A stretch of DNA of 64,000 bases from assembly GCA_948099385.1 (NCBI GenBank), contig CANUEZ040000105.1:4707001-4771000 (forward strand), read 5' to 3'. Made by a program: the position numbers and the translations under genes. Under the pieces are notes generated by a model that did no database searches, was not told where the DNA came from, and saw only the letters and a list, made by a program, of their open reading frames with translations. Source of the stretch: Fasciola hepatica. Its lineage: Eukaryota > Platyhelminthes > Trematoda > Plagiorchiida > Fasciolidae. Shown in pieces: positions 34,750 to 46,697 of this stretch (position 1 is its first letter; every line of letters begins with the position of its first letter).

Positions 34750-37420
34750 TTAGGAGATATTGAGGGCAGACTTGGCCGGAGGACAAAATAACTTAGTTGG
34801 TAGAGATATTATCCGGGACGAGAAGAGATATTTCCCAACGAGTGTTTGTGGACGGGGTTTGAAAAGGTTTCTCGTGCTTCTTCTCAGGGTCTCGAAGTTT
34901 GGAGGAGTAAAAAACTGATCCTTTAGGCCCGTTAAGAATAGATCATACATCGGGGGCAGGTTTCCTTCAATAAGGCATGTCTCAAGAGAGATTAATTGAC
35001 ACTAGATTAACCGGGTAGGGGGTAAAGAGTAAGTTATGTGCATTTTTGGTCACTTTCCGTTGAATCCGCTCCAAGATGCTCCGGTCTCTGACGAGGCCGG
35101 TGTGTACTATCTGGCTGCCGTATTCTAAAAGAGGTCTAATCTGGGTTCCTTATGGAAAATGGGAGTGCTCTTTGGAGGTCATCGGAAAAATTCTTCTAAT
35201 AAGTTTTGGAACACGGAAGACAGTTTTGCTGTTTTTCTCTTGGTGCGAGGAAAACGAGAGAATAATGAGCAGCCAGAAACCAAAGATCTTCTGCTAGTTC
35301 ACCATTTGGATTTGTTTCCCCTGGTCTTGAAGAGATGAGCCGGAGCATTGCCAAGTGACCAGCTTGCGTATTTGTCGTCGTTCACTGGGAAGCTCTAGTC
35401 GTCCGACTAAAGTTTGACCGAATCAATGGCTGGCAGAACGGCTCTTGCTTTTGTGTCCCGGATTGTGATGTCATCTGTGTGCGTCGCTACGCCGGCGGAA
35501 AATACACCAGAGAGGTCATTGTTGTGGATAAGGAATAGGAGAGGACCCAGGCAATAGCCTCGAGAGACACTGATGGCTACTGTTGCAGGTTGAGACTGAG
35601 AAGTATAGACACGAACGCAGAAGGTTCGGTTCTTTAAAGTGCTCGCAGTCGACGACAGTGGGTCACCGGAAAGGCCAAACATCCCGAGTTTGTAGACAAG
35701 AGGGATATGCTGGATATTATTGAAGGCAAAATTGATGAATGAAACACGGTATATCTTGCCATCAACGTGGGCCTGTGTCATGCTTTCCATAACGGTCAGC
35801 GCATTGTTGATGCAATCCCTGTCGGGAAGAAAGCCATGAAGCCTTGGGGACAGTAAACTACTGTCAAGCAAATTTGTCAAAATCCCGCTTTTTATGGTGC
35901 GCTCGGACACTTTGCTGCGGACACCGGTGAGGCCTATTGACCTAAAACTTCCAGGAAGGTGTCGATCTCCTTTTTCACAAGCTGGGACAACTACAGTTTG
36001 CTCCCCTTAATGTGGGAACCCTACTTTGCCTATGCACAATTGAGAGAGAGAGAGTATAGTATGATGCTACGAGAATTGAGGCTGGTTCTTCAGGAATGTG
36101 AGAATGAACTTCTTCGGGTCCCATCGAGCTGGAAGGGTTAAGTTTGTTTAGCCCCCGCTCCACTTCAGCGTTAGACACTGTGAAGTGCTCCAACGAGGAG
36201 GTCAGCTGTTTAGGCTGAAGCCATGAGTGTCCACGAGCAGGCTCTACTGTAGTACTGAAAACTGACAAGAAGTGAGAAGTGAAAACTTCTGCTACCCCAG
36301 AAGGGAAGAAGGTGAGGGGGCCGTCAGAGGGCAACAAAGTGAGTGCCGAGGACCCTGATTAACGATTGTGGCGCACGTGATCATAGAGGGAAGAACGATT
36401 CACACGCAACCGGCCCAAGATTCCTTCCCGCAGTTTCTCTAAGTGTTCCGAAATCTTGGATTTGCAAAGATTCCGGAATCATCTGTAAGCTTCCGCATCC
36501 TCCGTAAGGGATGTGGCGAACAGCTGAGTGCGCTTGTCAACAGGGCGTCTGACTGATGGTGGCAGATGTTCCCTGTCTTTTGGAATCTGTCAGATTCTAT
36601 GCACACATAGAACGCCTGCATTCTGTTAACATCGCTCTATTAGTCTGTTGCTTTTATCTGAGTCTATGTTGTCCGTTACTTCGCTTAGTTCATTTCTGAC
36701 GAGGGAACCCATTAGTTGGAAATCTGTTCGATTGAACGGGCGGGCTAGTCTCTATAGGAAGGATATAGTTGGCCACTTCGGCATGCAATCGAGAGAGAAT
36801 TTCGTGGTCGCTCTTACCTAGAGGTGGTAGGAGGTTGACAAAATCTATGCTGTGTTTGGAATGGGGTACAATCATATCTAGAAGAGATGAGCTTTGCCCC
36901 TCTCCAAACCTAGTGGTACAAGCCACTTGTTGTGTCCATGGTTGCTAGGTCAGTAGATCTATTAGTCTTACCATAGTGGCTTCAGTGCCAAGGTTTAGCA
37001 GATCACTCCGGGGACGCTGAAGTCCCTATAATAAGGTGACTAAAAGAGTAAAATATTTTGAGTTTCCAGAAGCCGTACCATCAAGAGTAAATATACCTGC
37101 GATGCGGACGAGGGGCGGAAAATCGCACCCGGAAGTGAAGTATTTTGGAGGCAGAAGTGAAAAATTACCCACAAGGGGTCCATCCTGGATATTTAAACAT
37201 ATCGAAGGGAGAAGCCCGGGGATAGGATGTCTCTAATGTAGAGAGCTACCCCACCGTCACGTTCTCATTCTGAATCATGATAGAGAACGGAGAAACCTGG
37301 TACTCTTACTTCACTGTCTTGATAGTCTGGTGTGAGCCAGGTCTCAGTAGTGGCGATGACATGGGGTTTCGGTCCTGCTGCTAATTGCCTCAGTTCCAGC
37401 AGTTCTTTCGGTAGACTGAG
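34750..37420 (-). pseudogene. Element G endonuclease and reverse transcriptase
   Basis: Endonuclease: ATTETWLTPDYQDSEVRV (37355-37300), then DGGVALYIRD, and later FGEGQSSSLLDMI and PPLGKSDHEIL (36900-36780). Reverse transcriptase: VERGLNKLNPSSSMGPEEVH (about 36170-36110), SPRLHGFLPDRDCINNAL, a VSFINFAFNNI block where FDFAKAF is typical, NRTFCVRV, YCLGPLLFLIHNNDL, and a catalytic region reading VATHTDDITIRD (about 35480). C-terminal: STRNLFKPRPQTLVGKY (about 34870). At least five frame breaks are present. The usual aspartate pair survives as DD, but the D-x-x-K-A-F block is changed to N-x-A-F. Confidence 0.75.
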
Positions 37421-37440
37421 ACAATTTGTAGGCGGGCACT

Positions 37441-38560
37441 TTAGTGCCTGCTCGCTAAAATGGAAGGAATTCTAATAGGGAGGGATTTATCGTTTTCAGA
37501 GATAATGTCCTTATAAAGGACAGCGCTGACACAGGGGGAGTGTCTGAGGTACTCAGCCCAGCGGGCAAGGGGGGGGGAACTGCCCTCTGGTGGTCCGGAT
37601 TCAGGTGCTCCTGCGCGAAAAAAGTTATTTTGTGGGAATCGATAACTCTGCGAGCCTTGTGGCGCGGAGTAGTTTCCATTAAAAGATTTCCGTTTCTTAT
37701 CTGCCGTAGGTTGGGCTCCTCTTTCATATTTTGGAGGAAGGGGATTGGGGTGTTCCAAGTATACCTTTCTGTTGATTGGGTTTAAATTTGGTTGCATCTG
37801 TGGCTTATTCTAGGGGGATCTCCGGATGTCTTTTCTCTGTTTTGTCAAATTTAGATTGGCCAGGATGGTCGCTTCAGGGGCATTCTTAGTTTCCCCAAGG
37901 CTATTTGTAATGGGTTAGCTTGAAGCCACTGGGTTTGAGAGGAGATTCGGAACAACTGATCAGGCCATAGTGTCAGCAGTTGAATCTGATTCACCGGGAT
38001 CCCCAGAGTGCAACTGTTTTGTTAGTGAGGGACAACCCGTGGGTTTGCCATCTGAGGAGCCAGCAATGGGCAGTCAAATGCTACTCCGCGCACCAAATAT
38101 GGGACCTTTTATTTACCAAAGTTTGCGCAATCGGGTTGGCTGCCGGTTCTTCCCAGGAGAATTTCAGGATTTGACCCGACGTTTTGTTTGTCCCTTTTAA
38201 AGATCAGCTAGGAGCCTTTGGCACGGTTCGGAGAGGGTGACTTCTCGTGCTTTCTAACTACCTCTAGGTGCTTTGGGTTTGCGCCTCTAGAAGCTCTTCC
38301 TCATGTCATTACCCGTTTGATTCTGGCTGCCGAGGCTGAGATTAGTTGTTCTGATACTGCCGTAGCCTGTTTATCAGAAGATATGGGGAAAGGTGGTTTT
38401 ATTGAAGGTTTTAAACCTGACTATCTCCGCTTCAAGAGCTGCCATTCTTGTCCTCAGCTCTTCTATACACATGGCCCCCGGAGAGTTCTTCAGAGTGGGG
38501 CTGGGACAAGGCCGCCCTCTGGTGAGTTCTCATTCTTGCGCAAAGGCGTGTACTCGTCAT
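37441..38560 (-). pseudogene. Element G 5' region (possible ORF1)
   Basis: Minus-strand frame 37797-37441 has a Pro- and Asn-rich product with no named domain, ending just before the endonuclease. Further up, near 38470-38430, is a coiled-coil-like piece with RTRMAALEAEIVRFKTF. This layout fits an ORF1 protein, which binds RNA in related elements. Stops at about 38395 and 38215 break it. The assignment rests on position more than on sequence. Confidence 0.4.
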
Positions 38561-38562
38561 CT

Positions 38563-39028
38563 ATGATAATGATAATAATAATAATAGTAATAATAATAAT
38601 GGTATATTTCTGGGCTATGGTCGAGACACCAGTTCAGGCGCATGATCATGGTGTACAGCGTTACTCAGTGGAACGAAATATTCACAAAATTCATGTATAA
38701 AGGGCAAAAGTGCCAGCTGTAGAAAAACATAGCCAGCCATAGTTTATATGGATCACTCTAATAATGGTTTCCGCGCCAACTATGAACCGGTTTAGATTTC
38801 GGGCTGGGCTGTGGCTCACCGTGGGGATATCAAATGGGTCGTTCATTCATAATGCTAGAAGTGTATTATCAACGAAAATGTCGCAAGCCTTGAAAAACGG
38901 CGGTTTACCGGGTATCTGCAAACAGCAAAGTTTTAAATAGGAAGAAAAAGAGATTGTATGGAAGTACACTCGGGTAAATTGATGCATGCGAAGAGAATAA
39001 CAAACCATGAAACTGATGCAAACCCTGA
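38563..39028 (-). repeat. R455 dispersed repeat, full copy 2
   Basis: Reverse-complement copy of 5768-6222. The (TAA)n tract at 38563-38600 is the tail seen from the other strand and CCCTGA at 39023-39028 is the opposite end. Internal matches include CCATGATCATGCGC, the block with AAACCGGTTCA and the block with CTCTTCGCATGC. Length is 466 bp. Identity is roughly 65-70% by eye, so copies are old. Confidence 0.7.
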
Positions 39029-41139
39029 ATGTTGGTTCTACCTAGGCTCAATAAAAGGAAACAGTTATGAAACAAGGAGACATGAAACCAATTTTATGAA
39101 TGTGCCTTTTTTACTTTGGTGAGTGTGGAAGCAATAAAGGTCCATATGAGGGTGAGTTAAATTTCAGGATCAGTAACCTGTACCATTCAGAAATGTGAAA
39201 GTGCAACTGGAGGGCCCTGGAAAAGTGGAGGATCATTTTCCAGCCGGGCACGAATCGAGCGAAAGGCGGACTGTTGCAACAGATACTAAAGTGGAAAATC
39301 TCAGCATTGACCTGGGCAATATTATGCAGTTTCACTGACAAATATATATACATATATATATATATGTACATCGAAGCTTTGAGCCCCAGTTGTATTCAGC
39401 GTCATTACTGGTAAAGTACTACATTCTATGAGTATAATTCATCCGGCGGGGTGAGGGATATTTGTCGGTCAATCAGTCCAGTGTGGCGAGATATGACGGA
39501 TGTAAATGACGATTAGTACATCAGCAGGTTGCGATTGAACTGTTACTTGTGTTGGCTGTAATGTTGATGTCCGCCGGAGAGGTTTTGTGTTAGAAAAACC
39601 TGAATATTACGATAGGCGGTTGGGGGTATTTCCAGCCGCGTGGCTTGCTTGCAGTCCCAGATGATATGAAAGGTCCCACATGGGTTCCCGTCGGTACGAG
39701 TCACAGTGGCATCTTTGGTTATCCAGTTTGGCGACTGAGGTAGTGGGAGGCGACGAACCCGAAATAAATAGGGATTACAGTCCGGACGTGGTTCCAGCTG
39801 TGGGTTAGGCTAATATATGACGACAACAGTAATGAACTGGTTTGGTTTATGTGAATGTGGCAAAGATAAAGTTCATTTAAGCGGTCAGTGGCACCTACTC
39901 CACGTTCTGGGTGGAGCAGGCTTGCCGGGGACTGGGATATAATGCTGCGGCCTAGCAGAGTTGCGTCCAACGGCTGGGCCATTTTGTATGCATTCTAAAG
40001 GATTATTGGTTCGCAAGTTGGTGTGACAGTGTTGGGATACTAAATAAAACTTAGAGCTTTACGGTTAAAAGGATCTAGAAATAGTGACGCTCGATCCAGT
40101 TTGCTTACGTAGTCAGCAGTTCAGCACCGGGGCGGTAAGGTGGGTTTGAAGGAACAATGAGGGTTAATGGGACTGGTACCCTGCTAGCATAGAATATATT
40201 TGTTACGGTCTCTTCCGGTATAGTGGTTACTCTATATTGAATGGTTCCTGAGGGGCCCTAAAGAGGAAGAAACTATGATGGTGTAGGTGATGACGCAATA
40301 AAGAAAATTGGTCTCGTGATGAGAAACATAGCTGCAAGTTCGTCTATGCACATGCTCGATGGTGCTGGTGTGCTGAGATTATACTTGATTAAGAGCAAGA
40401 ATATCCGATATAGTGGTGTATGCATGGCTACCGTGATATCTTTCTCGTCGTTGGCATATTGCAAAACAAGAAAACACCTATGTGAGAACTGATTTGGATA
40501 GCCGTGAGAGGTGGGAACGGGGTGGGGCCAAATTTTCGTCAAGGAAGCGAAATCTAACGGTCTACATTCAGTGCCCACGGTAGGCGGCACTAGGGTCTGC
40601 TTCAGTTAGGGAGGCAGCACGATACACACCCATAAGCATCCAGCTCGTGCAGCTCCAAGAGTGCACCACACTTTTTTAGATGTTATTATTATTTTTTATT
40701 TTTATCACAGTCCGGTATCTGGCTGTCAGAGAAGGCAGAGCTGCTTTTGGTGGGCGACCACGGCTCCCACGCCCCGGCCGAAACATGGACCGCATGCAAC
40801 AAGCCGCTTTGAGAATAGGTCAACCACACCAGTCAATCCGTCGCAACACGGCAGCCTGGAGACATGGCATACTTGTGACGAGGCTGGTATGCCTGGAAGA
40901 CAAAGCAGTGGGGCTTCAAACATTTACCAATGGAGGAGGGCATACAAAGGGATAAAAACGTGAGGAAATGTACACGGCACACCACCTAAACGATAACACA
41001 GTTGGAACAGCGAGGGAACTCGAAAAGTCGAGGCTTTCGCTCGGGGTCAGGTCTCGAGATACCTGGATTCAGGTGGCTCCCGCCAGATCGCACAAATTTC
41101 TACCCAGAAGGACTAGGGGGTTCTTATCCATCAGTCCTT
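39029..41139. other. No recognised gene; (TA)n tract
   Basis: A (TA)n stretch lies at about 39343-39367. Plus-strand frames at 40680-40955 and a minus frame at 40273-40590 have no motif I know. The last few hundred bases may be the decayed upstream part of the reverse transcriptase fragment that follows. Confidence 0.4.
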
Positions 41140-41690
41140 CGAACCATCAACCCAGTATGCCGCTGCGGCCATCAAGGCCAACTGGGTTCTCTATCAACTC
41201 CGAAAGATAGCTGATTCCAGAAATCCCCGGGCGGCAATCGCAGTATACGCAGCCACTGTTCAGTCTCACCTAGAACATACCATCGCTCGTTAGCTAAGGT
41301 TCTGCAGGTTCTGGCGGCTGTAGGACGAACTTAAACGGAGACCATCCTAGGTTTGCAGAATTTACTGTATTCAGAAAGATCGGCAATTTTAAGGCTTGCC
41401 TCCCTCGATCGGGGGCCGATGAGAGGAAACTCAATTGAAGACTTTGAATATTTAAATGGGATGTCAGTGTCTGACCCAACCCTTTTTGAGTACCTTAAAA
41501 ACTCCTTCTAGGGGGGACATACATTGAAGACGTGAAGGCACAACACCGCGGTGCATCCAGGCTGATTTCTCCCCGTTTGGAGTAGTTGGCGCATGAAAAA
41601 CTTCCGGAAGAATTGGTGCTCAAGCGTACCGTCATGCCGTTTACGGTCAGCTTGGAACAGGCTCGGCACTCAGTTGTCCCCGCCCTTCCG
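41140..41690 (+). pseudogene. Non-LTR reverse transcriptase C-terminus (element H)
   Basis: Plus strand: a thumb block AAAIKANWVLYQLRKIADSR with RAAIAVYAATVQSHLEHTI (41165-41285). Then LRLASLDRGPMRGNSIEDF and EYLNGMSVSDPTLFEYL (41390-41495), a GGHTLKT block (41513-41535), and KLPEELVL (41597-41620). These are the thumb and C-terminal signatures of CR1/L2-like ORF2. Frames change at least twice and stops are present. The catalytic domain is not found upstream, so it is 5'-truncated. Confidence 0.65.
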
Positions 41691-42168
41691 CATAACCCAA
41701 AATTACACGTCTTTCGTCATTTACTCACACCGCGACTCCTCGTACACTTTCCGACCACACTTCGTCGCCGTTCTTCAACTCTTGCTTTTCTATTTATTCT
41801 TTTTCTATTTCTCGTTATGCATGTAGTTGATTTAACTCCTGCTAGTTTCGTGGGTCGGCTTATGCTCCGCTCGCATGAATCCAGTTTAAGCTCGTGCCAC
41901 TTCTCGTCTTTCAGCCTTTCCAAATTGCAAGTCCCTGCTTTTTCCGAAATTGAACCCGACCTCGTTTTCTGAAACTGAACCCGTCAATCCCAAAGTGCCG
42001 AGAAAACAATTCTGCGGCCAAAGCATGGTGAGATACTCAGACTCAAGCCCAAGGATTTGGACTCTCGTTGGTCTGGTCGCAGATTCCGTGATTGGACCTG
42101 ATCTGACCTAATTTGGAGGTGCAGTTGGCGGGGTGGAAAAGGACGAGCTGCCCTGCCCTCAGCTCTCC
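41691..42168. other. Possible BEL leader remnant
   Basis: Pyrimidine-rich sequence followed at about 41990 by AAAGTGCCGAGAAAAC. This resembles the first gag codons and leader of BEL-A and BEL-2 (AAATGTCGAGAAAAG, AAATGCCGAGAAGAT). The match is short. The tandem duplication starts at 42169. Confidence 0.3.
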
Positions 42169-42432
42169 CGCATCATCGTCTACGCAGGAGCATATGGGCT
42201 TGTCAACTGTGCGCTGAATTCGGCCGATGAATTCTGGATAACCGGAATAGAAACAACTTGAAGTGGTAGCCGTATAAAACTGGCCTAGCTAATGGGACCT
42301 CCCGCTGGACCTCAACAAGTGCCACAACGCGACTGCGTTTAAAAATGGCAGTGGGAATTGTGTGGGGTCTTCGCAAATGGTTTCTCAGGTCAGAGACTTG
42401 ACCGTTATACTAGAAAACACCTTCAAACCGTC
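42169..42432 (+). pseudogene. Element J reverse transcriptase, 5' piece
   Basis: Frame with WDLPLDLNKCHNATAF (about 42295-42340) and VRDLTVILENTFKP (42388-42430). It matches the CR1/L2 pattern W-x-L-P-x-N-x-x-K-C followed by R-D-L-G-V-x-V...L-K-P-S. It is cut at residue KP by the BEL-A insertion. The same frame continues at 48680. Upstream catalytic blocks are missing, removed or never included at the duplication boundary. Confidence 0.6.
42428..42432. other. Target-site duplication CCGTC, left
   Basis: CCGTC directly precedes the LTR. Its partner is at 48675-48679. BEL/Pao elements make 4-5 bp duplications. Confidence 0.85.
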
Positions 42433-42809
42433 TGTAACAGCCGGTCGTGGAGAACTCCCCTTTTTCCCCCGCGATTCAGTGTTTTTCCCAACATCACTCA
42501 TTTGCTTACACTATTGATTTGTCTTTACGAACTGGTTGTTTTTCTGGACCAATTGTCGTTTGTTCGCGCCCAGAGCGCTATTTTGGCACATCCTTGGTCA
42601 GGACCTGCTTGACGCACGTGCTGTTTGCTCACACGCTGCTATTCGGTTTCTCGTTGTTGAGTCCTTGTGATCGTATTATTGAGGTTCGTATTCGTTTTGA
42701 TGTCATTGTTCATGTAATAATCTAGTATCGTAGAATATCACGGATAATCGTCTTTTGATTTCGGGATCCGTTGCGAATTTGGCTACGCATTGCTCAAACG
42801 TTCGTTACA
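42433..42809 (+). repeat. BEL-A 5' LTR, unit 1
   Basis: 377 bp, starting TGTAACAGCCGG and ending CGTTCGTTACA. The first 75-80 bp differ from the 3' LTR at about a dozen positions, while the remaining 300 bp differ at only about five. The uneven divergence suggests partial gene conversion or recombination. Confidence 0.9.
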
Positions 42810-42850
42810 ATACTCAATAGATCAATTTGAAATGAGGAAAAACACGCAAA

Positions 42851-43430
42851 ATGTCGAGAAAAGGATCAAAAGCAGTCGAATCCGGACAGGAAGTAACACG
42901 GTAAGTCTCTGGGGAGGTTTTGGGTACATATGATTCTTTAGTTAATGCTAGATCGCCTAGTCCTGTCAGTGCTAGTTCATGTGTTATTGAGAACAATATT
43001 GATCGTAAGGATGTCGATTTATATAAGCTGAGAATACTAGACCTAGAACAACAGTTACTATCGGCTAGACTACAGGCCCAGGAAGCAGAGAAGAAGTTCA
43101 CACAGAAGGAGCGAGAGCATGAGACCAGCGACTTCGACACTTCCGATAGATTAGCGTGCAATAAGGTAGGGAACCCCACGCCGGTCACCGACTACAAACC
43201 ACCATAGATCGATCTGAGTAGAGTGGAACTAACGGTTTTCGACGGGCGAGCTGAACAAAACCGCAAGTTTGTCAAGCAGTTCGGGAGGTTCGTTGAAAAT
43301 AAGATAACCGACCCTGGGCAAAGGCTTCTCTACCTTACTCACTACTGCCGAGGCCGAGCAAGAGAAGCTATCGACGCGTGTACCATGCTCGACCCGGCAC
43401 AAGGCTTCACCCAGCAAGGAAGATTCTAAG
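42851..43430 (+). pseudogene. gag: BEL-A gag, N-terminal part, unit 1
   Basis: ATG at 42851 (MSRKGSKAVESGQEVTR) followed by TAA at 42902-42904, where BEL-2 has CAA in the same place. The frame then continues with SPSPVSASSC, a coiled-coil-like LDLEQQLLSARLQAQEAEKK, TAG at 43205-43207, then VELTVFDGRAEQNRKFVKQF and YCRGRAREAIDACTMLDP. A frameshift at about 43420 moves the reading to the next frame. Gag builds the particle shell. BEL elements make gag and pol as one protein, so the stops also silence pol. Confidence 0.8.
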
Positions 43431-44916
43431 GGACTTGTTTGGCCAACCTTTCAAAGTAGCCCGTAACCTAATAGAGGGCGTGATAGTAGAGGCAAAGAGA
43501 ACCAAGGGCGACGTCTACACAATGGTCGACCTGGTGATTAAGATGCAGAACTGCTCAATAGCCCTCGACCATTTAGGTTACAGGGCTGACCTAGATGCCA
43601 TGCACACTTTGGAAAACATAGTCCGTCACCTTTCTCCCGAACTACAGGGTCGGTGGGCGGAAGAAGCAGAACGGATAAGCCGAAGCGACAGAGAAGCCAA
43701 CTTCGAAGACCTGACCGAATACTTGGACAGGCAAACCAAGATAGCTGACGGCAGGTTCGGCCGACTCATCCGGGACGGCAACCGAGCAAACAACCCCAGT
43801 ACTAGCCAAGTCCAAACCCCTGCACGGGAACATCTAAAATACCAGACTTGGACCAATACACATGCCATTTCGCGCGATGCTACGGCGCAACCCAATTGCA
43901 GATCCTGTGGCACTAGCCATGGCCTACCAGAATGCCCCAAGTTCGGCAACGCCGCAATAGACGAACGGTGGGGAATGGCGAGGATGGCAGGAGCATGTTT
44001 TATCTGTCTGAACACCACGCACCGGGCAGCAGCCTGTAGGACAAGGAACCGATGTGGTTACGAGGGCTGCACGGGCAGACACCATCGGCTGCTGCATCAG
44101 GCGAGAGTAACCATATCCGAGGCGAGTACCAAGCCCAGTGTGATTTGTTCAACGTCACGATCTGCCAGTAAACCGGTACGTTTAGGCGTAGTGGCCGTGG
44201 AAGTAGTGACTCCGACTGGGATAGTCAAGGCGTTGGCTTTCGTTGATAGTGGATCCGACACCACTTTAGTGAAAGAGCGGTTCGCCGACAAACACCAAGT
44301 CGCTAAATGTGCGACGTCGTTGGAAGTGTGCACGGTGGGCGGAACACAAGTTATAACTGTCGGTAAATTAAGGCTGCAACTCATCTCTCTAGACACTAAC
44401 GAGGAAATTGAACCAACGGAGGCATTCACGTTAGCGAATCTCCCCATGCGAGCACCAAGGTCGGTGGACGCAATCATGACTCGGTGGCCCCACCTGCAGG
44501 ATGTAACCGTTGAAGACTGGGAAGATGATGAGGTGGATCTCCTCATCGGATGCGACGTGCCAGAGGCGCATTGGGTGCTTGACCAGAGAGCGGGCGACCG
44601 CCAGGCACCTTATGCCGTACACACGGCCCTGGGATGGGTGTTATACGGTCCAGTAGGGGAACGCGGTTCCGTGAATTACTTATCCGCCGAAACGGACCGC
44701 ATAGAGTATCATCTGCAACGGCTGTATGAAAAGGAGTTTCACGACATTGGGGACGAAAGACCATCCTTGTCTCAAGAGGGTCACTCCGCTCTGCAAACGG
44801 TACGGCAAGGCACTGGAGGCCTCAAAAACAGTTCGAGGTTCCCCTCCCATGGCGCACATCGGTCGACCCGTGGACTGATAACAGAAATTATGTTCTCCAG
44901 CGATTACTACGACTAA
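43378..44916 (+). pseudogene. gag-pol: BEL-A gag C-terminus and protease, unit 1
   Basis: Open for 512 codons. Residues from about 16 on are true gag (LRDLFGQPFKVARNLIEG, then DLTEYLDRQTKIADGRF). Zinc knuckles are CRSCGTSHGLPEC (about 43893) and CFICLNTTHRAAAC (about 43998), followed by CGYEGCTGRHHRLLH. The protease has ALAFVDSGSDTTLVKERFA (about 44230-44285) with the catalytic D-S-G intact. Then come LLIGCDVPEAHWVLDQRAG and LGWVLYGP, typical of the BEL protease-RT linker. After about codon 480 the frame is wrong because of a frameshift near 44820. The first 15 codons are also out of frame. Confidence 0.88.
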
Positions 44917-44963
44917 AAGAACGCTTCATTGGAGACCAGAATCTGTGGGAACGATACGCGGAT

Positions 44964-46697
44964 TTGATGAAGCGAAACGAGGCCCTCGGTTACGTTGAAA
45001 AGGTGCCTGTTAACACCGACAGCAAAATGGGTATCTGGTATATGCCTCACCACCCGGTTATCAACCCCAAGAAACCCAATAAACTGTGGGTGGTTTTCGA
45101 CTGTGCGGCCAAGTTCCAGGGCAATTTGTTAAACGATCGCCTACTACAGGGGCCTGACTGGACCACACCACTGATCGATGTTTTGTGCCGTTTCAGAGTG
45201 GGTAAAGTGGCTTTGTCTGCCGACATTAGGGAAATGTTCCATCAGTTGAAGATCCCGGTAGGAGAACGAGATGCTTTGCGTTTCCTGTGGTGGGAAGGGA
45301 GCGACCGGGACAACGCAGTGGTGAATTATAGGATGACCGTCCACCCCTTCGGAGCCATATCGCCACTATTTTGTGCGAACTACGCCCTCCGAGAATCAGC
45401 GAACAAACATGGCGATCTAGTACATCGGACGGCGGTAGAAAGCGTCAGCAGGAACTTCTACGTCGACGACTACCTTGAGTCATTCGATGATGTGGAATCA
45501 GCTCTAGAGCAGTTCAGGGGTCTGACGAGATTGCTGGAAGAGGGCGGCTTCCATCTAACTAAATGGATGTCGAACGCTTCAGAAGTGCTGAAGGTCATCC
45601 CGTATCACGAAAAGGCCGAAAGGGTAAAAGATTTGGACGGATCTCCACTTCCTATCGAGCGCAACTTAGGGATACAATGGGACGCGGAAACGGACGATTT
45701 TGTTTTCGAACTAAACGTTTCCGAGCTTCCAATAACCCGTCGTGGCATACTATCTGCCGTCTCAAGTTTGTTCGACCCGCTCGGTTTCGTCTCACCATGG
45801 CTGCTACCCGGAAAGATCTTGCTGCAGCGGCTGTGCCGTAGGAAAGTTGATTGGGACCAGTCACTGGACCGAGGGGACCGGTTGGACTGGGAAGAATTTT
45901 TGAACAGCTTGAAGAAATTAGGGGGCATAAGAATCCCACGATGTTTGACTCCTGGCCATACGACACGGACTGGAGAACTACATGCCTTTTCCGATGCATC
46001 CGAAGTCGGTTATGGAGCTGTGGTGTACGGACGATGGTGCGCAGGAGATGGACAATATACCACGAGGATCCTGTTCGCTAAAGCCTGCGTTGCTCCACTG
46101 AAGTCGGTCTCAATCCCACACCTTAAACTCAGCGCAGCCGTTTTGGCAGTCAGGGTGGTGCAAGCTGTGAAGAGATGTTTCGATCTCTACATTTGGTCGG
46201 TGAGCTTCTGGACGGATTCAACGGTAGTACTTTACTACATTAACAACGTCCGTAGCCGGTTTGGTACTTTCGTTGCTAACCGGCTCACGATTATCCACGA
46301 TGAATCAGCCACGAACCAGTGGAATCATGTCCGGTCTGGCGACAATCCGGCAGAACAACACCAGGCAACTAGAGGCGTGGACGAGAGGGCCAAACTTCCT
46401 GCACTTGCCCAAACAGGACTGGCCCGCGTTCGAATTAAAACGACCTACTGCTGCCTGCAAAACAACCTTAGTAGAGCTAATGATTCAACACGTCCACGCC
46501 ATGGAGGTGCATGCCGGGGAAAGTCACGTGATAAGCGTCATCCGAAAGCGCCTTTGGTTGCTGAGAGGATGAGAGACCGTAAAACGCGTAATCCGACGGT
46601 GTGTGCAATGCAGGAGATGCAATGCCACAGCAGGCAAACAATTCATGGCCCCACTACCAGAATGCAGGGTGACTACGGGCTGGTGGCCGTTCAGTGA
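44964..46697 (+). pseudogene. pol: BEL-A reverse transcriptase and RNase H, unit 1
   Basis: The correct frame starts before the ATG, at about 44835. RT blocks: WYMPHHPVINPKKPNKLWVV, DCAAKFQGNLLNDRLLQG, VALSADIREMFHQLKIP, HPFGAISPLFCANYAL, and catalytic FYVDDYLESF (45455-45480). Then LTKWMSNASEVL and FDPLGFVSPWLLPGK. RNase H: LHAFSDASEVGYGAVVYGRW (about 45979), and SIPHLKLSAAVLAVR where the family has PRLEL, so the catalytic glutamate is lysine in this copy. FWTDSTVVLYYI carries a further aspartate. After about 46350 the frame is wrong (frameshift); the true continuation is the integrase frame. RT copies element RNA and RNase H removes it. Confidence 0.9.

Larger units (their letters stand above)
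34680..38560 (-). mobile_element. Non-LTR retrotransposon G (minus)
   Basis: Minus strand: a possible ORF1 (38560-37441), APE endonuclease (37420-36690), reverse transcriptase (36337-35407) and C-terminal domain (34950-34750). Its 3' end lies in the BEL-2 gag gene. The 5' edge near 38560 abuts the tail of an R455 copy. Wording of the motifs differs from the dimer family, with GLSGDPLSS-, NRTFCVRV- and SQPATVAIS-type blocks. It is therefore a separate lineage of the CR1/Jockey-type group. Confidence 0.75.

Noticed and set aside
39343..39367. The (TA)n tract as a replication origin or regulatory element.
   Set aside because: A short dinucleotide repeat with nothing else nearby to support such a role.
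42895..42910. CACGGTAAGT in the BEL-A gag leader looks like a 5' splice site.
   Set aside because: The homologous BEL-2 gag has CGGCAAGTC at the same codons and reads through in frame. The TAA is better explained as a CAA to TAA mutation than as a conserved splice donor.
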